Shown here: in pieces, positions 21,072 to 30,872 of the stretch
Layout of the letters: the number at the start of each line of letters is the position of its first letter
How positions within the stretch are numbered: position 1 is the first letter of the stretch
Assembly: GCA_946800325.1 (NCBI GenBank)
Contig: OX326959.1
Coordinates: forward strand, 25,861,447 to 25,925,446
Reading direction: 5' to 3'
Source of the DNA: Luzula sylvatica
Taxonomy: Eukaryota; Streptophyta; Magnoliopsida; Poales; Juncaceae
Length of the DNA: 64,000 nucleotides
Program-made: the position numbers and the translations under genes
The notes under the pieces: model-generated
Seen by the model: only the letters and a program-made list of their open reading frames with translations
Database searches by the model: none
Told to the model about the DNA's origin: nothing

Positions 21072-23471
21072 TTAAGCTATTTTTTCGTCATGCTTTGCTT
21101 TCTGTTCTTTCTCAGACAGTTTGTCTTCGGCGATTGTTCTCTCGTCAAGCCAAGAGATTATATCGTGAAAAACAAGATCGATATTTTCAGGGGTTTCGCC
21201 AGAAGTTAAAGCGTGCCACATTCCGGGATACAAGTTAAACTTTTTATCCTGACTCGAAGCCGTGTCGTAAAGGAGTTTGCTTATCGATGGATCTGTCACC
21301 TTGTCCTCGCCTCCGTGAACAATAAAAAATGGCAATGAAACCTTCATTTCAAGAATCATTTTAATTATTATATAATCACATCAATCACTGCCCCTAAGTC
21401 CATACAAATTAATATTTTAACTATATTATAATCATGAAAGTTACAATTTGATCATATAATTTAATTGTATATAGTAATATAAGTATATAATCAGATAAAA
21501 TATGGACCTGAGTAAGATTCTTCTCAAGGTCTATTGAGACCATAAGCATCTCTTCAGCAGTTTTCAATCTTGGCTTTCCCTTGTAACAATATGGATTTGA
21601 TCTAATCTATAAGAAAGGAATAAACCATTCATCCACTTGATCAAGAAAGGGTTATTATTATTATTGTATTTTTGAAATTCCCAATAATGGAGGTTTCTTA
21701 TAATTTATGCATAGTGTTGACTTTTTTTGAGTGGGCAAATTGCTCTATTTTTTAATTCAATTATATAGTTTCAGTTATTTATTTTTTATTCAATTAGTTT
21801 CAATGAATATAATTAAGTCTATACCTCTTTCCTTTTTTCAGGACTTCTGTTAGCCAAATCGATGACGTCATTAGTTGGGACAATTTTCCATGTAGGAATA
21901 ATATTGGATAATTTTGACAAAATGGATATAATTATTTTTGGAGGCTTCAAGTCATCAGCAATCTGTGATTTTATGAAAATGAACGAGAAAAAGAAAAAGA
22001 ATTAGGTGAATGTATAACAAAATCCAAAAGTCAATAATTCAAAAGTCCAAAAAGAAGAATTTATTAGTTAGCAATCCTAAATTGAATAAGTGAGCTTTGC
22101 TATGCTCACACCGGTTAGAAAATAAATTAATGTTTGTATGTAGCATTGACTCACATAATATATTAAATTATACTTATATTTCAGAACAAAATTAATGAAA
22201 AAGAGTATTATGATCACCATAAATGCATAATAAAATTTAATTAAGACAATATAAAAAACAATTAGCTTCTGAAAAACAAGAACATATCAATTAAGAAAAT
22301 ATAACCACATACTATCCACCTCACATAATAAATGTCTAGAGTACTTTCTGAAAGCAACTTTTTTTTGCCAATTGAATTAATTAGAAAAAATAAATAAAGT
22401 AATATTTTTTTGTGTACATAAATCATTTATCTCAAAAGAACTTATCTCAAGAAACCTTTATCCAAAATACTCCAAAAAATAAAAGTAATAATAAATAACT
22501 TATCTCAAACAACTTGCTCCTTTGGTCAATCAAGAATATTTCTTCATGGCACTTTTATTAATGAAAAAATCTAGAAGTTTGAAAATTATATACCTTGCAC
22601 ATGGGGGCAACCAAGATAGCACCATTCCAATATGTAGGGTTTTTTCTATGAAGAAGAAGAAGAACAGCTCCACCCATTGATTCTCCTAATATATATCTCT
22701 TCTTATTCTTATTCTCTTGCCTCTCTAGTCATTTCAAAGTTGTAAAAATGGATACCAATTTAAGACTAATCAAATTCAATGAACAAAATGATTTAGAAAA
22801 TTAATGAAGTGCAAAATTTAATTACCACAAACACTAGTGAAGTAAGAAAGACAATCTTCTACGAGATCGTCGAAATTAGGTATGAATCCTTGTAACCCAG
22901 AAGATTTTCCATGGCCGATATAGTCTATTCCATACACCGCGTATCCCGCATTAGCTAATCGCGTGAAAGTCTCTGAAATATTCGAATTTTCAATAAACAA
23001 TTAGGAGGAATTAAGATTAATGAAATTGAACTGAAATTGTTTAAATTTCTCGATTTTGGATGATTTTAAAGAATGTGCACCTTTCATGGTTATACTGCAT
23101 TCCACCGCATATCCTGAAAAATAGAAGTAAATAGTCATGAAAAATTACTTATATTTGATGGAAATATATAAATGAAAATTAAAGAGAACCATACCATGAC
23201 AAACAAAGATTAAAGCTTTTGGTTCTGTGTTTTTTGGACTCCATCGACATGTAAATTGCTCCTTGCCGCGAGAGTTTGTTATGAATTCCTAAAAAAAGGG
23301 ATATGTAAATATTATGAGAGAAGCTTTAGGGGACAAATTGAAAGAAAAACACAAACCTCATCATAGCTAATATTGTCGTTCTCTTGCGCCTACAAGGAAA
23401 AGAAAAAGTAAATAGTTTCATACTTTTTAAGTGTCCAAGGCAAGAATATATAAAAGAGGTTTCAATACCAT
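21072..23471 (-). CDS. monoacylglycerol lipase-like alpha/beta hydrolase
   Basis: A plant MAGL-type serine hydrolase, the family that releases fatty acids from monoacylglycerols or lysophospholipids and includes caffeoylshikimate esterase. Coding exons read by splice signals: 23471-23469 (ATG only), 23389-23357, 23288-23195, 23113-23081, 22972-22826, 22724-22594, 21962-21825, 21606-21508 and 21341-21072. All junctions are GT-AG and keep frame, giving about 315 residues, close to family length. Visible motifs: the oxyanion-type FVCHG, GIDYIGHGKSSGLQGF, nucleophile elbow GESMGG (Ser about 119), lid start APMCKIADDLKPP, acid motif HGGEDKVTD (Asp about 239) and LYPGMWHA (His about 269). No signal peptide or membrane span is apparent. 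The catalytic triad and all exons look intact, so the gene is probably functional. A damaged paralogue lies at 30873-33781 on the same strand. The substrate cannot be told from sequence. Confidence 0.85.
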
Positions 23472-23477
23472 ATCGGA

Positions 23478-23540
23478 GCTTCAGAGAGAGAGAAAGAGAG
23501 AGAATGATATGTTTACAAAGAGATGAAGATACAATATATA
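23478..23540 (-). promoter_or_regulatory. core promoter and CT-rich leader of the lipase gene
   Basis: On the minus strand a TATA-like TCTATATATTG lies at about 23530-23540, followed by a CTCTCTCTTTCTCTCTCTCT leader at about 23478-23505 and then the ATG at 23471. Spacing fits a start of transcription near 23505-23510. Confidence 0.5.
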
Positions 23541-23886
23541 GAGCTAGATATGAAGAGAATTATTATAACCATATATAAAAATGATATAGTATATATCATA
23601 TATGGCACATATTTTAATGCATAGAGCGAATCATTAAGTTCATAACCCCTATTGTGGTACATAAAAAAATTGTTGGTAATGAATGTATAATATTGTTGAG
23701 GCAACCCCAAATTTTAGTTAACAATTAATAATGAGTTGGAATCCACAATACAGGGCGTTTGGTCATAGAATTAATATGACTAAACTAATACTCTCGTGGT
23801 GGTGGGGGTGCATGTATGCATCATTACATGATATTTGATTTGATTTAATTAACAAATTTGTATACTGATAAAGCATTCATTACAAA

Positions 23887-24512
23887 CTAGCTATAACCCC
23901 GCGCAATTGCGCGGGGCACGTTGATTTTTTTTTTTTTATGATTTGTGTTTTTTCTGTATTTATTTTTCGGCAACGTTGTATTGGCTAGTGATTCGATTTG
24001 TGTGGTGTTGTGGAATTTTCAAACTGAGAAGGACCGAAATGTAATTTTTCAAACTGAAAAGGACCAAAATATAAATTAAAAAGGACCAAAATGTGAATTA
24101 ATTTTTTTTTTCGAATTAAAATGTGTAAATAAAAGAGGATCAAGATGTAAATATGAAGTACCAAAATGTAATATTTTAAACTTGAAAGGACCAAAACAAA
24201 AATAAAAAGGACCAAAATATAGTTTTTTCAACAAAAAAAGGACCAAAATGTAATAAAAAAAGGACCAATATGTAAATTAAAAATTTTCTTACAAAGAGGC
24301 CCCTGGACCAAAATGTATTTTTTTAAACTTGGAGGACCAAAATGTAAATAAAAAAGGACCAAAGTGTAATTTTTCCAAATAAAAAGAACCAAAATATAAA
24401 TAAAAAAGGACCGAAATGTAAATTAATTTTTTTTTTTTACAAAAAGGCCCCTGATGACGTGGCTCAACCAGGAGCCAGGGAAAAGTATAGAATTATACTA
24501 ATTATAATATAA
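23887..24512 (-). mobile_element. non-autonomous Helitron
   Basis: The minus strand ends with the perfect hairpin CCCCGCGCAATTGCGCGGGG (23897-23916), then TTATAGCTAG and T, the 3' terminus of a Helitron. Comparison with the empty site in the second duplication copy places insertion exactly between A and T in ACAAATTTGAG with no target duplication, as Helitrons do. The 5' end begins TTATATTATAATTAG, where the canonical start would be TC. No Rep/helicase frame is present. Confidence 0.85.
24020..24460. repeat. minisatellite of AAAGGACCAAAATGTAAAT units
   Basis: Around fifteen to twenty degenerate units of about 20 bp with core GGACCAAAATGTAA, making up most of the Helitron interior. Non-coding tandem repeat. 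Confidence 0.9.
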
Positions 24513-25084
24513 TTTGAGACTGAAATTCTTCAATTTAGTTCTTTTGTTTAGTGAATTTTGAATGTAAAGAAAATAGTCCTTGTCACCACGAGAGATTGTC
24601 CCTAAAAGGCATTCAAAGAACATTTTGATATTTTTGACTTTGAATATACCATGAATTACCCTCAAAGATCTTTTCAATTGTGATTTAGCCGAGTTTATTG
24701 GGTCAAAACCCAGTAAATTTTACTTTGCCCTCACGGGGCGTTTGGTCATAGAATTAATATGACTAAACTAATACTCTCGCGGGTGCATGTATGCATCATT
24801 ACATGATATTTGATTTGATTTAATTAACAAATTTGTATACTGATAAAGCATTCATTACAAATTTGAGACTCAAATTCTTCAATTTAGTTCTTTTGTTTAG
24901 TGAATTTTGAATGTAAAGAAAATAGTCCTTGTCACCACAAGAGATTGTCCCTAAAAGGCATTCAAAGAACATTTTGATATTTTTGACTTTGAATATACCA
25001 TGAATTACCCTCAAAGATCTTTTCAATTGTGATTTAGCCGAGTTTATTGTGTCAAAACCCAGTAAATTTTACTTTGCCCTCACA

Positions 25085-25702
25085 GCCCCTCTCTCATTAT
25101 TTACACGTATTTCGAAAATAATTAGTGAAGATAATTAGTATCTTAATTAACACACAAAAACGAAATAATCGTTAATTTTAACGTATCAATAAATATACAA
25201 TAAAAATACGTGCTAATTAAATTAATTCATTTCTTATATATATTTGATGTTAATATAAAATTAATTGAATTATTATTTAATCACTAATTAAATAATTATT
25301 AATATTATGATATCACGTGACAGCATCATTCATAAAAAATGATAAATTAGGGGAGCACGGTATACGGCCTCAAACCCAAATTTTCTTACTTTCGTTTGAT
25401 AGGTAATTTCGGCCATGGACATGTTTCGAGGTGACCACCATAAAAAAGGAAGAAATTAGTTGGAAATAAATAGTATATCGAGGACTTTTCAGTGTCCATA
25501 TCAAATCACACGAAACGTGTTGAGAAAAGAAATGCGTGGTAAACATGTCCAACTCCATCCATTAATTGTGTCTTACATCAAAATCATGTTATTATCACAA
25601 TTTGAGTGGTCGTTTTTGCAATTTGCATATATTAAAATATCTAAACATTTAACAAATCCAGAGGAATAAAATCTCTATTTTTTTTTAACAAACTGAGAGA
25701 GA
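25085..25702. other. AT-rich intergenic stretch
   Basis: No supported gene or terminal-repeat structure. Short open frames around 25370-25670 overlap each other on both strands and lack recognisable motifs. Confidence 0.5.
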
Positions 25703-27361
25703 GGATACGAACGATTTTTTTTTTTGAAGGAGGTTCGACAATGTGTCGAGACCTCGAATATATTATATCAAAGAAGTGTTACATTTTACAATAATTTGGA
25801 AGATCTAAATAACTACTTCTTATATAAGATACTACTTGTAACATAAAAGGACTACTCGCAGTATTTATTCCAGGATACCGTGTCTTGTATTACAAGATTG
25901 AAGATCCGCGTTGAAGATTGAGGTTTGTCGTTGAAGATGGAGTCGTTGCGGGATTTCCAGATATTCCATATGGCTGACAACCATGCCGTTTTTCATATCT
26001 TTGTGGTATGAGTTGACGACCAAAATTCGAACGGTTTCGATATATCAGGAGGTAATTCTTGCAATCGAGCGGTGAGATTGCCCCATATTTCTTTAGAGAA
26101 AGGACATTCGTACAATAAATGCGTATTTGTCTCCTCTTATGTTTTACATAGGGGACATACTTGGTTGTTCGGCCATCCTCTTAGCTGCAGCCTATCACTC
26201 GTTAGTATGCGAGATTGGATGGCTAACCAACCGAAGAAACGGACTTTGAGCGGAGCTTGTGCTTTAAAAAGTAAGGTGTTCCAGGGGCAGATAACACCCG
26301 GATTTATGAAGAAGGAGTAGATGTTTTTGGACTTGAAAGGTTGAAGTTGTTCGTTGGAGTCATCGCTTGTAAGAGAGTTGAAAGTATTGTATAATGACAT
26401 CAGTTTGGCCAAGTCTTTAATAAAGAAAGAGGACGTTCTTTGCTGGGACATTGATGTATGGGTTATGTTTGTAGAGTTGTATAACTCCACTAATGTTTCA
26501 GACCAGAGAGAAGAGTGGTCGTTATTGGCTTTATGTATCCATTTCATGAGGAGAGCTTCATTTTGTAGTTTTAAATTCGCCAAACCTAGCCCACCATTAG
26601 ATTTAGGTAAGGTGACTTTGCTCCAGTTAATTAGGCAATGTCCTCCAAGACACTTTTGTTCTCCTTTCCATAGAAAACCTCTAGATATTGAGTTGATTTC
26701 CTTAATGACCCATAGGGGTAATTTTAGGACTTGCATATAATGGATGGGTATAGCATTGAGTACCGATTTGACCAGCGTCAAGCGTCCTCCTGAGGAAAGA
26801 AGGAGTCCTTTCCAAGAGGATAGCTTATTTCTCATTTTTTGGATAAGAGGTGCAAATGCTAATTTAGGTGGTTTTCGGATAGAGAGTGGTATGCCTAGAT
26901 AGGTGATGGGTAAAGAGGTTTGGGGACACTTGAGGATGTTCGTGAGGACACAGTGTAGTTCCTCCGGTATTGCTATAGGCACAAAGGATGTTTTCGCCCA
27001 ATTTATTTGGAGGCCGGATAACTCAGAGAAAATATCCAGTGCATGGGAAATGATTTTGAGGTTATGGGGTCTCGCCTCGATAAAGAGAATCGTGTCATCT
27101 GCATATTGCATGGCTTTCGGTGCAAATTTCATTGGGACCGATAGAATTGGGTTAAGAGTTTCTAATAAGTTTTGTAGTGAATCAACTACTAATTTGAATA
27201 GTAGCGGAGATAGAGGGTCTCCTTGTCTTAATCCTCTTAGATGATCAAATAGAAGACCCCGTTGTCCGTTGATTCGGACTCTAGAGGAAGAGGAGGATGT
27301 TAGGGCTTTAATCCATTGAATACATGATTCAGGAAAACCCCTCGCGGATACGAACGATTTT
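25703..27361 (-). mobile_element. 5'-truncated L1-type LINE with 16-bp target duplication
   Basis: The 16-bp repeat GGATACGAACGATTTT occurs at 25703-25718 and exactly again at 27346-27361. Between them lies the tail of a LINE on the minus strand that ends in a poly(A) run (T-run at about 25714-25725 on the plus strand). The left end at 27345 starts in the middle of the reverse transcriptase, so the copy is 5' truncated, the normal outcome of target-primed reverse transcription. The perfect target duplication suggests a fairly recent insertion. Confidence 0.93.
26137..27345 (-). pseudogene. LINE ORF2 fragment: reverse transcriptase and C-terminal region
   Basis: An open frame of about 400 codons covering the second half of an L1 reverse transcriptase. 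Motifs in order: FPESCIQWIKALTSSSSSRV, GLRQGDPLSPLLF, AMQYADDTILF (catalytic YADD), SGLQINWAKTSF, ITYLGIPLSIRKP, GGLGLANLKLQNEALLMKW, then the zinc-binding region WLAIQSRILTSDRLQLRGWP ending CPLCKT. A stop follows CKT, but the same frame continues with EETNTHLLYECPF, so a single stop interrupts the zinc-binding domain. The frame remains open up to an ATG at 27399 beyond the target duplication, but that part is host sequence. With the endonuclease and the start of the reverse transcriptase missing it cannot be an active element. Confidence 0.9.
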
Positions 27362-27863
27362 AGGAGGTGTTTGGATGGCCGCATTAGAAAGTACAACATA
27401 GTTTAAACCAATGCGGGTACAATTTTCGTAGTATCTACTTAACTTTTGGTGTTTGGATTTAAGAACTTGAAATGGTTGTAAATACAATTCTTTGGATAAA
27501 TATAAATAGTGTTGTAAATATGAATTAACTATAAGATATTGGATTCATACAACTACATTATGTATACGTATCATAACAGAATGACATATATTCGTAATAA
27601 AACAATATACGTAATAATTTAAACATGTACATATAGACTATGACATTTCTAACTTTAACTCACAAAAATCAAGTTAGAGCTCATAATCAATAATAGATGA
27701 AAATATAATAAATACATGTCACACTACTAATACAACCTACATTTTATTGAAGTTAGTAATATTTAAACTAAAATTGCTAAAAATGTATTAATAAACTATA
27801 ATATATACAACTCATTCAAACAACATTCTTGTTCACAAAAATATTAACACATATTTAATTTAA
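27362..27863. other. AT-rich flank, possible end of an older element
   Basis: Begins AGGAGGTGTTTGGATGGC right after the LINE target duplication, a phrase reminiscent of MITE ends, and a partly complementary CAATCCAAACA lies at 28872. The match is too short to call an element. Confidence 0.35.
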
Positions 27864-28737
27864 GGGAAATTTTCAAAAAACCCCCTATCTTTTTTGGATA
27901 TTCTAAAAAACCCCCTATCTTTTTGAAAACTCCAAAAACCCCCCTCTACCAAACTTTTATTTTCAAATACCCCCCTATGGGGTTAAAATTAACTATGGAT
28001 GGTGTTAAATATTTTTTATGACCAAAATACCCTTCTTTTTACATATTTAGTAATTAAAATAATATTTTTGTTATTTGTATTAATTTTAAAAAAGTCCTAA
28101 TTTTTTTTTAGCTTATAATAATTTTTAAAAAATAATTATCATATGTTATATATATATAATTTTAATATTTCATGCATTATATATATTTGACTTTCATATT
28201 TTTTTACTGAAAAAATAACATAAAATAATAATAATATGAACAATAATATTAAAAGAACACCTTGCAAATATTTAAAAATTAAAATATCATGGATCTATTA
28301 AAAACATACATAAAAAAGAACGAAAATAAAAATAAAATAGATGTTTAAAGAAATATTTTTCTATCAATATATTTTCAAGGTGTTTATTTTATTATTATCT
28401 GATGTTAGTTTTTCATGAATAATAAATGAAATATTAAAATTATACAAACACAACATTTAATAATTTTATTTTTGTGAAATCATTATATGTTAAAAATTAT
28501 TTATGAATTTTCTTAAAACTAATAAAATTAATGAAAAAATAACAAAAATATACATATGAAAATAGAAGGTTATTTTGGTCAAATTTTTTTTTTAACACCA
28601 TCCATGGTTAGATTTAACCCCTATAGGGGGGTATTTGAAAATAAAACTTTGGTAGAAGAGTTTTTTTGGAGTTTCCAAAAAGATAGGGGGTCTTTTAGAA
28701 TATCCAAAAAAGATAGGGGGTTTTTTGAAAATTTCCC
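27864..28737. mobile_element. MULE with long terminal inverted repeats
   Basis: An 874-bp element with inverted repeats of about 160-175 bp. The left end reads GGGAAATTTTCAAAAAACCC and the right end is its complement. Each arm repeats a CCCCCTATCTTTTT phrase and continues through ACTATGGATGGTGTTAA. A 9-bp target duplication TTAATTTAA flanks it (27855-27863 and 28738-28746). No transposase. A degenerate relative is at 63110-63830. Confidence 0.9.
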
Positions 28738-28746
28738 TTAATTTAA

Positions 28747-29326
28747 TACTTAATTAATCTTCCATTTCTGCTTTTGTGACTCTTGTAATTTTCATGGGAA
28801 TCTCCATTGATGTAATATAATGGTACAAGAAGAAAGAACTACGGTAATATAACAACTACAACAATCCAAACATAAATTTTAGACTTATTGCAACAATTAC
28901 TACTACTATCTTTATTACACTTATCCAAAAAAAACCCCTTCAAGTCCATAAAATACTCAATTACAATGTTGTTGAAAAGACCCTGTACTTTGTTTCCAAT
29001 CAAGAGCTTATGGAAAAACTTTAATTACAAAGAACAAAATATTTGTTAGCATGTCTTTTTTTGTTCATTTGCGACGTGATAATCTCCTAACTATACCCGT
29101 ATGCAGTACTTAATATGAGCAACATATGATATAACATAGTAGTTAATACTTTGCATTCAATCAATTCCTATGGTCTGTTTTAGCACCTATAATCAGCATA
29201 CAATTATTGCGTTACGTCCTTAATTATTTTAATGAAAGTTACATCATTACTTTTTTTTTTGTCTATGTTCTTGTATTGATCTCAAATATATTATATTATG
29301 GAAAAATATTAGAATGAGATAAAATA
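28747..29326. other. AT-rich intergenic stretch
   Basis: Nothing recognised beyond homopolymer runs and AT-rich sequence. Confidence 0.5.
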
Positions 29327-29334
29327 TTAGGATC

Positions 29335-30691
29335 TATGTTACGTGGATACTTCAAAAATCAAGTTGTATCGTATCGGATATCGATACTCGTCAGGTACGT
29401 ATCGGACATTCTGCGTGACGTATCTGGATATTTTATTTCAAAGTAATATCATATACTTTCGAATATTTGTCGATACTTATAACGCATCCATAAATTTACT
29501 TGAAAAACAAAAATATGAATTTTAAATCGAAATAAATAAGTAATACATATAAGTAAATAAGTAAATATCAATGTTTTAAATTGCGATATTGCAGTCCATT
29601 GCGGTCGGATCTTTTTTGCAGCAGATTGCGTTTGCGGGCGCAATTGCGGCGCAATGACCTTATTGCGGACAGTCGTTGCGATATTAAATTATGTAAAAAT
29701 AATAGTTTGTTTAAATATATTTTTCACAATATTTTTTATCATCATTAATATCGTAAAATTTTCTTCATAATTTTCTTCTAAAAAGAATAAAAAAATTGAT
29801 TGTCCAGGAACCTTTTCGGTGTAAATAAAAGTTGATCATAAAATTTCCATTTAAATGGCAATTATACGGGATCTTTGGAATTGTATTTTGTTGAAGAATT
29901 TTTTGTCGACATCCTAAAAATATCAAAACACTATAACTCAAATTTTAAATCGAAACATCAATGAAATACAATGAAAATTACTAAATTCATACATTTATAG
30001 ATGAAAATGACACATTTTAGAAGTTATATATGGTATGAGCATATTTTATCAAATATTTTGATAATAAAACATGGAAACTAAGTATTAAATAATCACAAAA
30101 TTATGTTATAATATTTATATTAAATAATTCTCGATAAAATTACTTTAACGTGTATTTTGTGTTTAATTCAGGGTAAAAGACAAAATTTCACAAATTCAAG
30201 CCCATAATTGCATTCCTCTCGTCGAGACGAGCGATTTCGATATAAATTTCATGTAATTTGGTGGAAGGATGAGAGAATTACAACGATTTGAATATTATCC
30301 GCAATATTTGACCCGATATGGCCGCAATATTACCGATATTTCGCCGCAATCTCGCTGCAATATCCGCAATTTCTCAAAAAACGATATTTTCGCAATACTT
30401 CATTGCGATATAGCGATTCTAAATCTCAGCCCGGAATATCCGCAATATCGCCGCAATTTAAAACACTGGTAAATATAATAAATATTTATTTAATAAGAAA
30501 TTATTTATGTAATCACAAAATTTTAATATACTTTATGTCAAAAATATAATGTATAAAAATAAAAAAAATGTTCACGCAATTTAGAAAGTAATAAATAATA
30601 AAATATTATATATATAATATACGCTATCATATCTTATGTTTTTTTTTTTAAATTACCGTATTATCGTATATTCGTATCCGTGCAACATAGG
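29335..30691. mobile_element. hAT-like MITE interrupted by a second element
   Basis: Ends TATGTTACGTGGATACTTC (left) and CGTATCCGTGCAACATAGG (right), complementary over about 16 positions. Flanked by the 8-bp repeat TTAGGATC (29327-29334 and 30692-30699). Both ends contain ATCGTATCGGATATCGATAC-like sequence. Removing the insert at 29579-30468 leaves about 460 bp, close to the 417-bp relative at 48152-48568. No coding capacity. Confidence 0.82.
29579..30468. mobile_element. hAT-like element, GCAATAT-type subterminal repeats
   Basis: An 890-bp element starting CAATGTTTTAAATTGCG and ending CGCAATTTAAAACACTG, with a perfect 8-bp target duplication GTAAATAT (29571-29578 and 30469-30476). Subterminal regions are rich in ATTGCGG and CCGCAATAT repeats in opposite orientation at the two ends. 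No transposase. One of five elements in this window sharing the CANTGTT(G/T)TAAA terminus. Confidence 0.9.
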
Positions 30692-30872
30692 TTAGGATCC
30701 ATTGTGTGAGACCTATAATCTATTTGTAATATTTTTTAATAAAAGTACAATATATATGAGATAACGAAAGCCCATTATATCCTTTCATTGATCTCATACA
30801 TATATTTAAACACAAAGAAATAACCAAAAATTACAGTTGTAAAAAAAACGAGTAAATGGAAAAGCTCAAAAG

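Larger units (their letters stand above)
23753..25084. repeat. tandem duplication of about 350 bp, first copy split by a Helitron
   Basis: Both copies start GGGCGTTTGGTCATAGAATT (23753 and 24736) and end near CTTTGCCCTCAC. The second copy (24736-25084) is uninterrupted; the first is split at 23886/24513 by a 626-bp insertion. They differ by few substitutions and a 10-bp deletion in GTGGTGGGGGTG. No coding content. The uninterrupted copy is the empty site that defines the insertion edges. Confidence 0.92.

Noticed and set aside
23897..23916. Perfect 20-bp palindrome as a possible terminator or regulatory operator
   Set aside because: Its position next to CTAG-T and recurrence at 15097 and 63017 identify it as a Helitron 3' hairpin.
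27362..28885. Possible outer MITE around the MULE (GTGTTTGGATGGC and CAATCCAAACA)
   Set aside because: The complementary match is only about ten bases and no flanking duplication was found.
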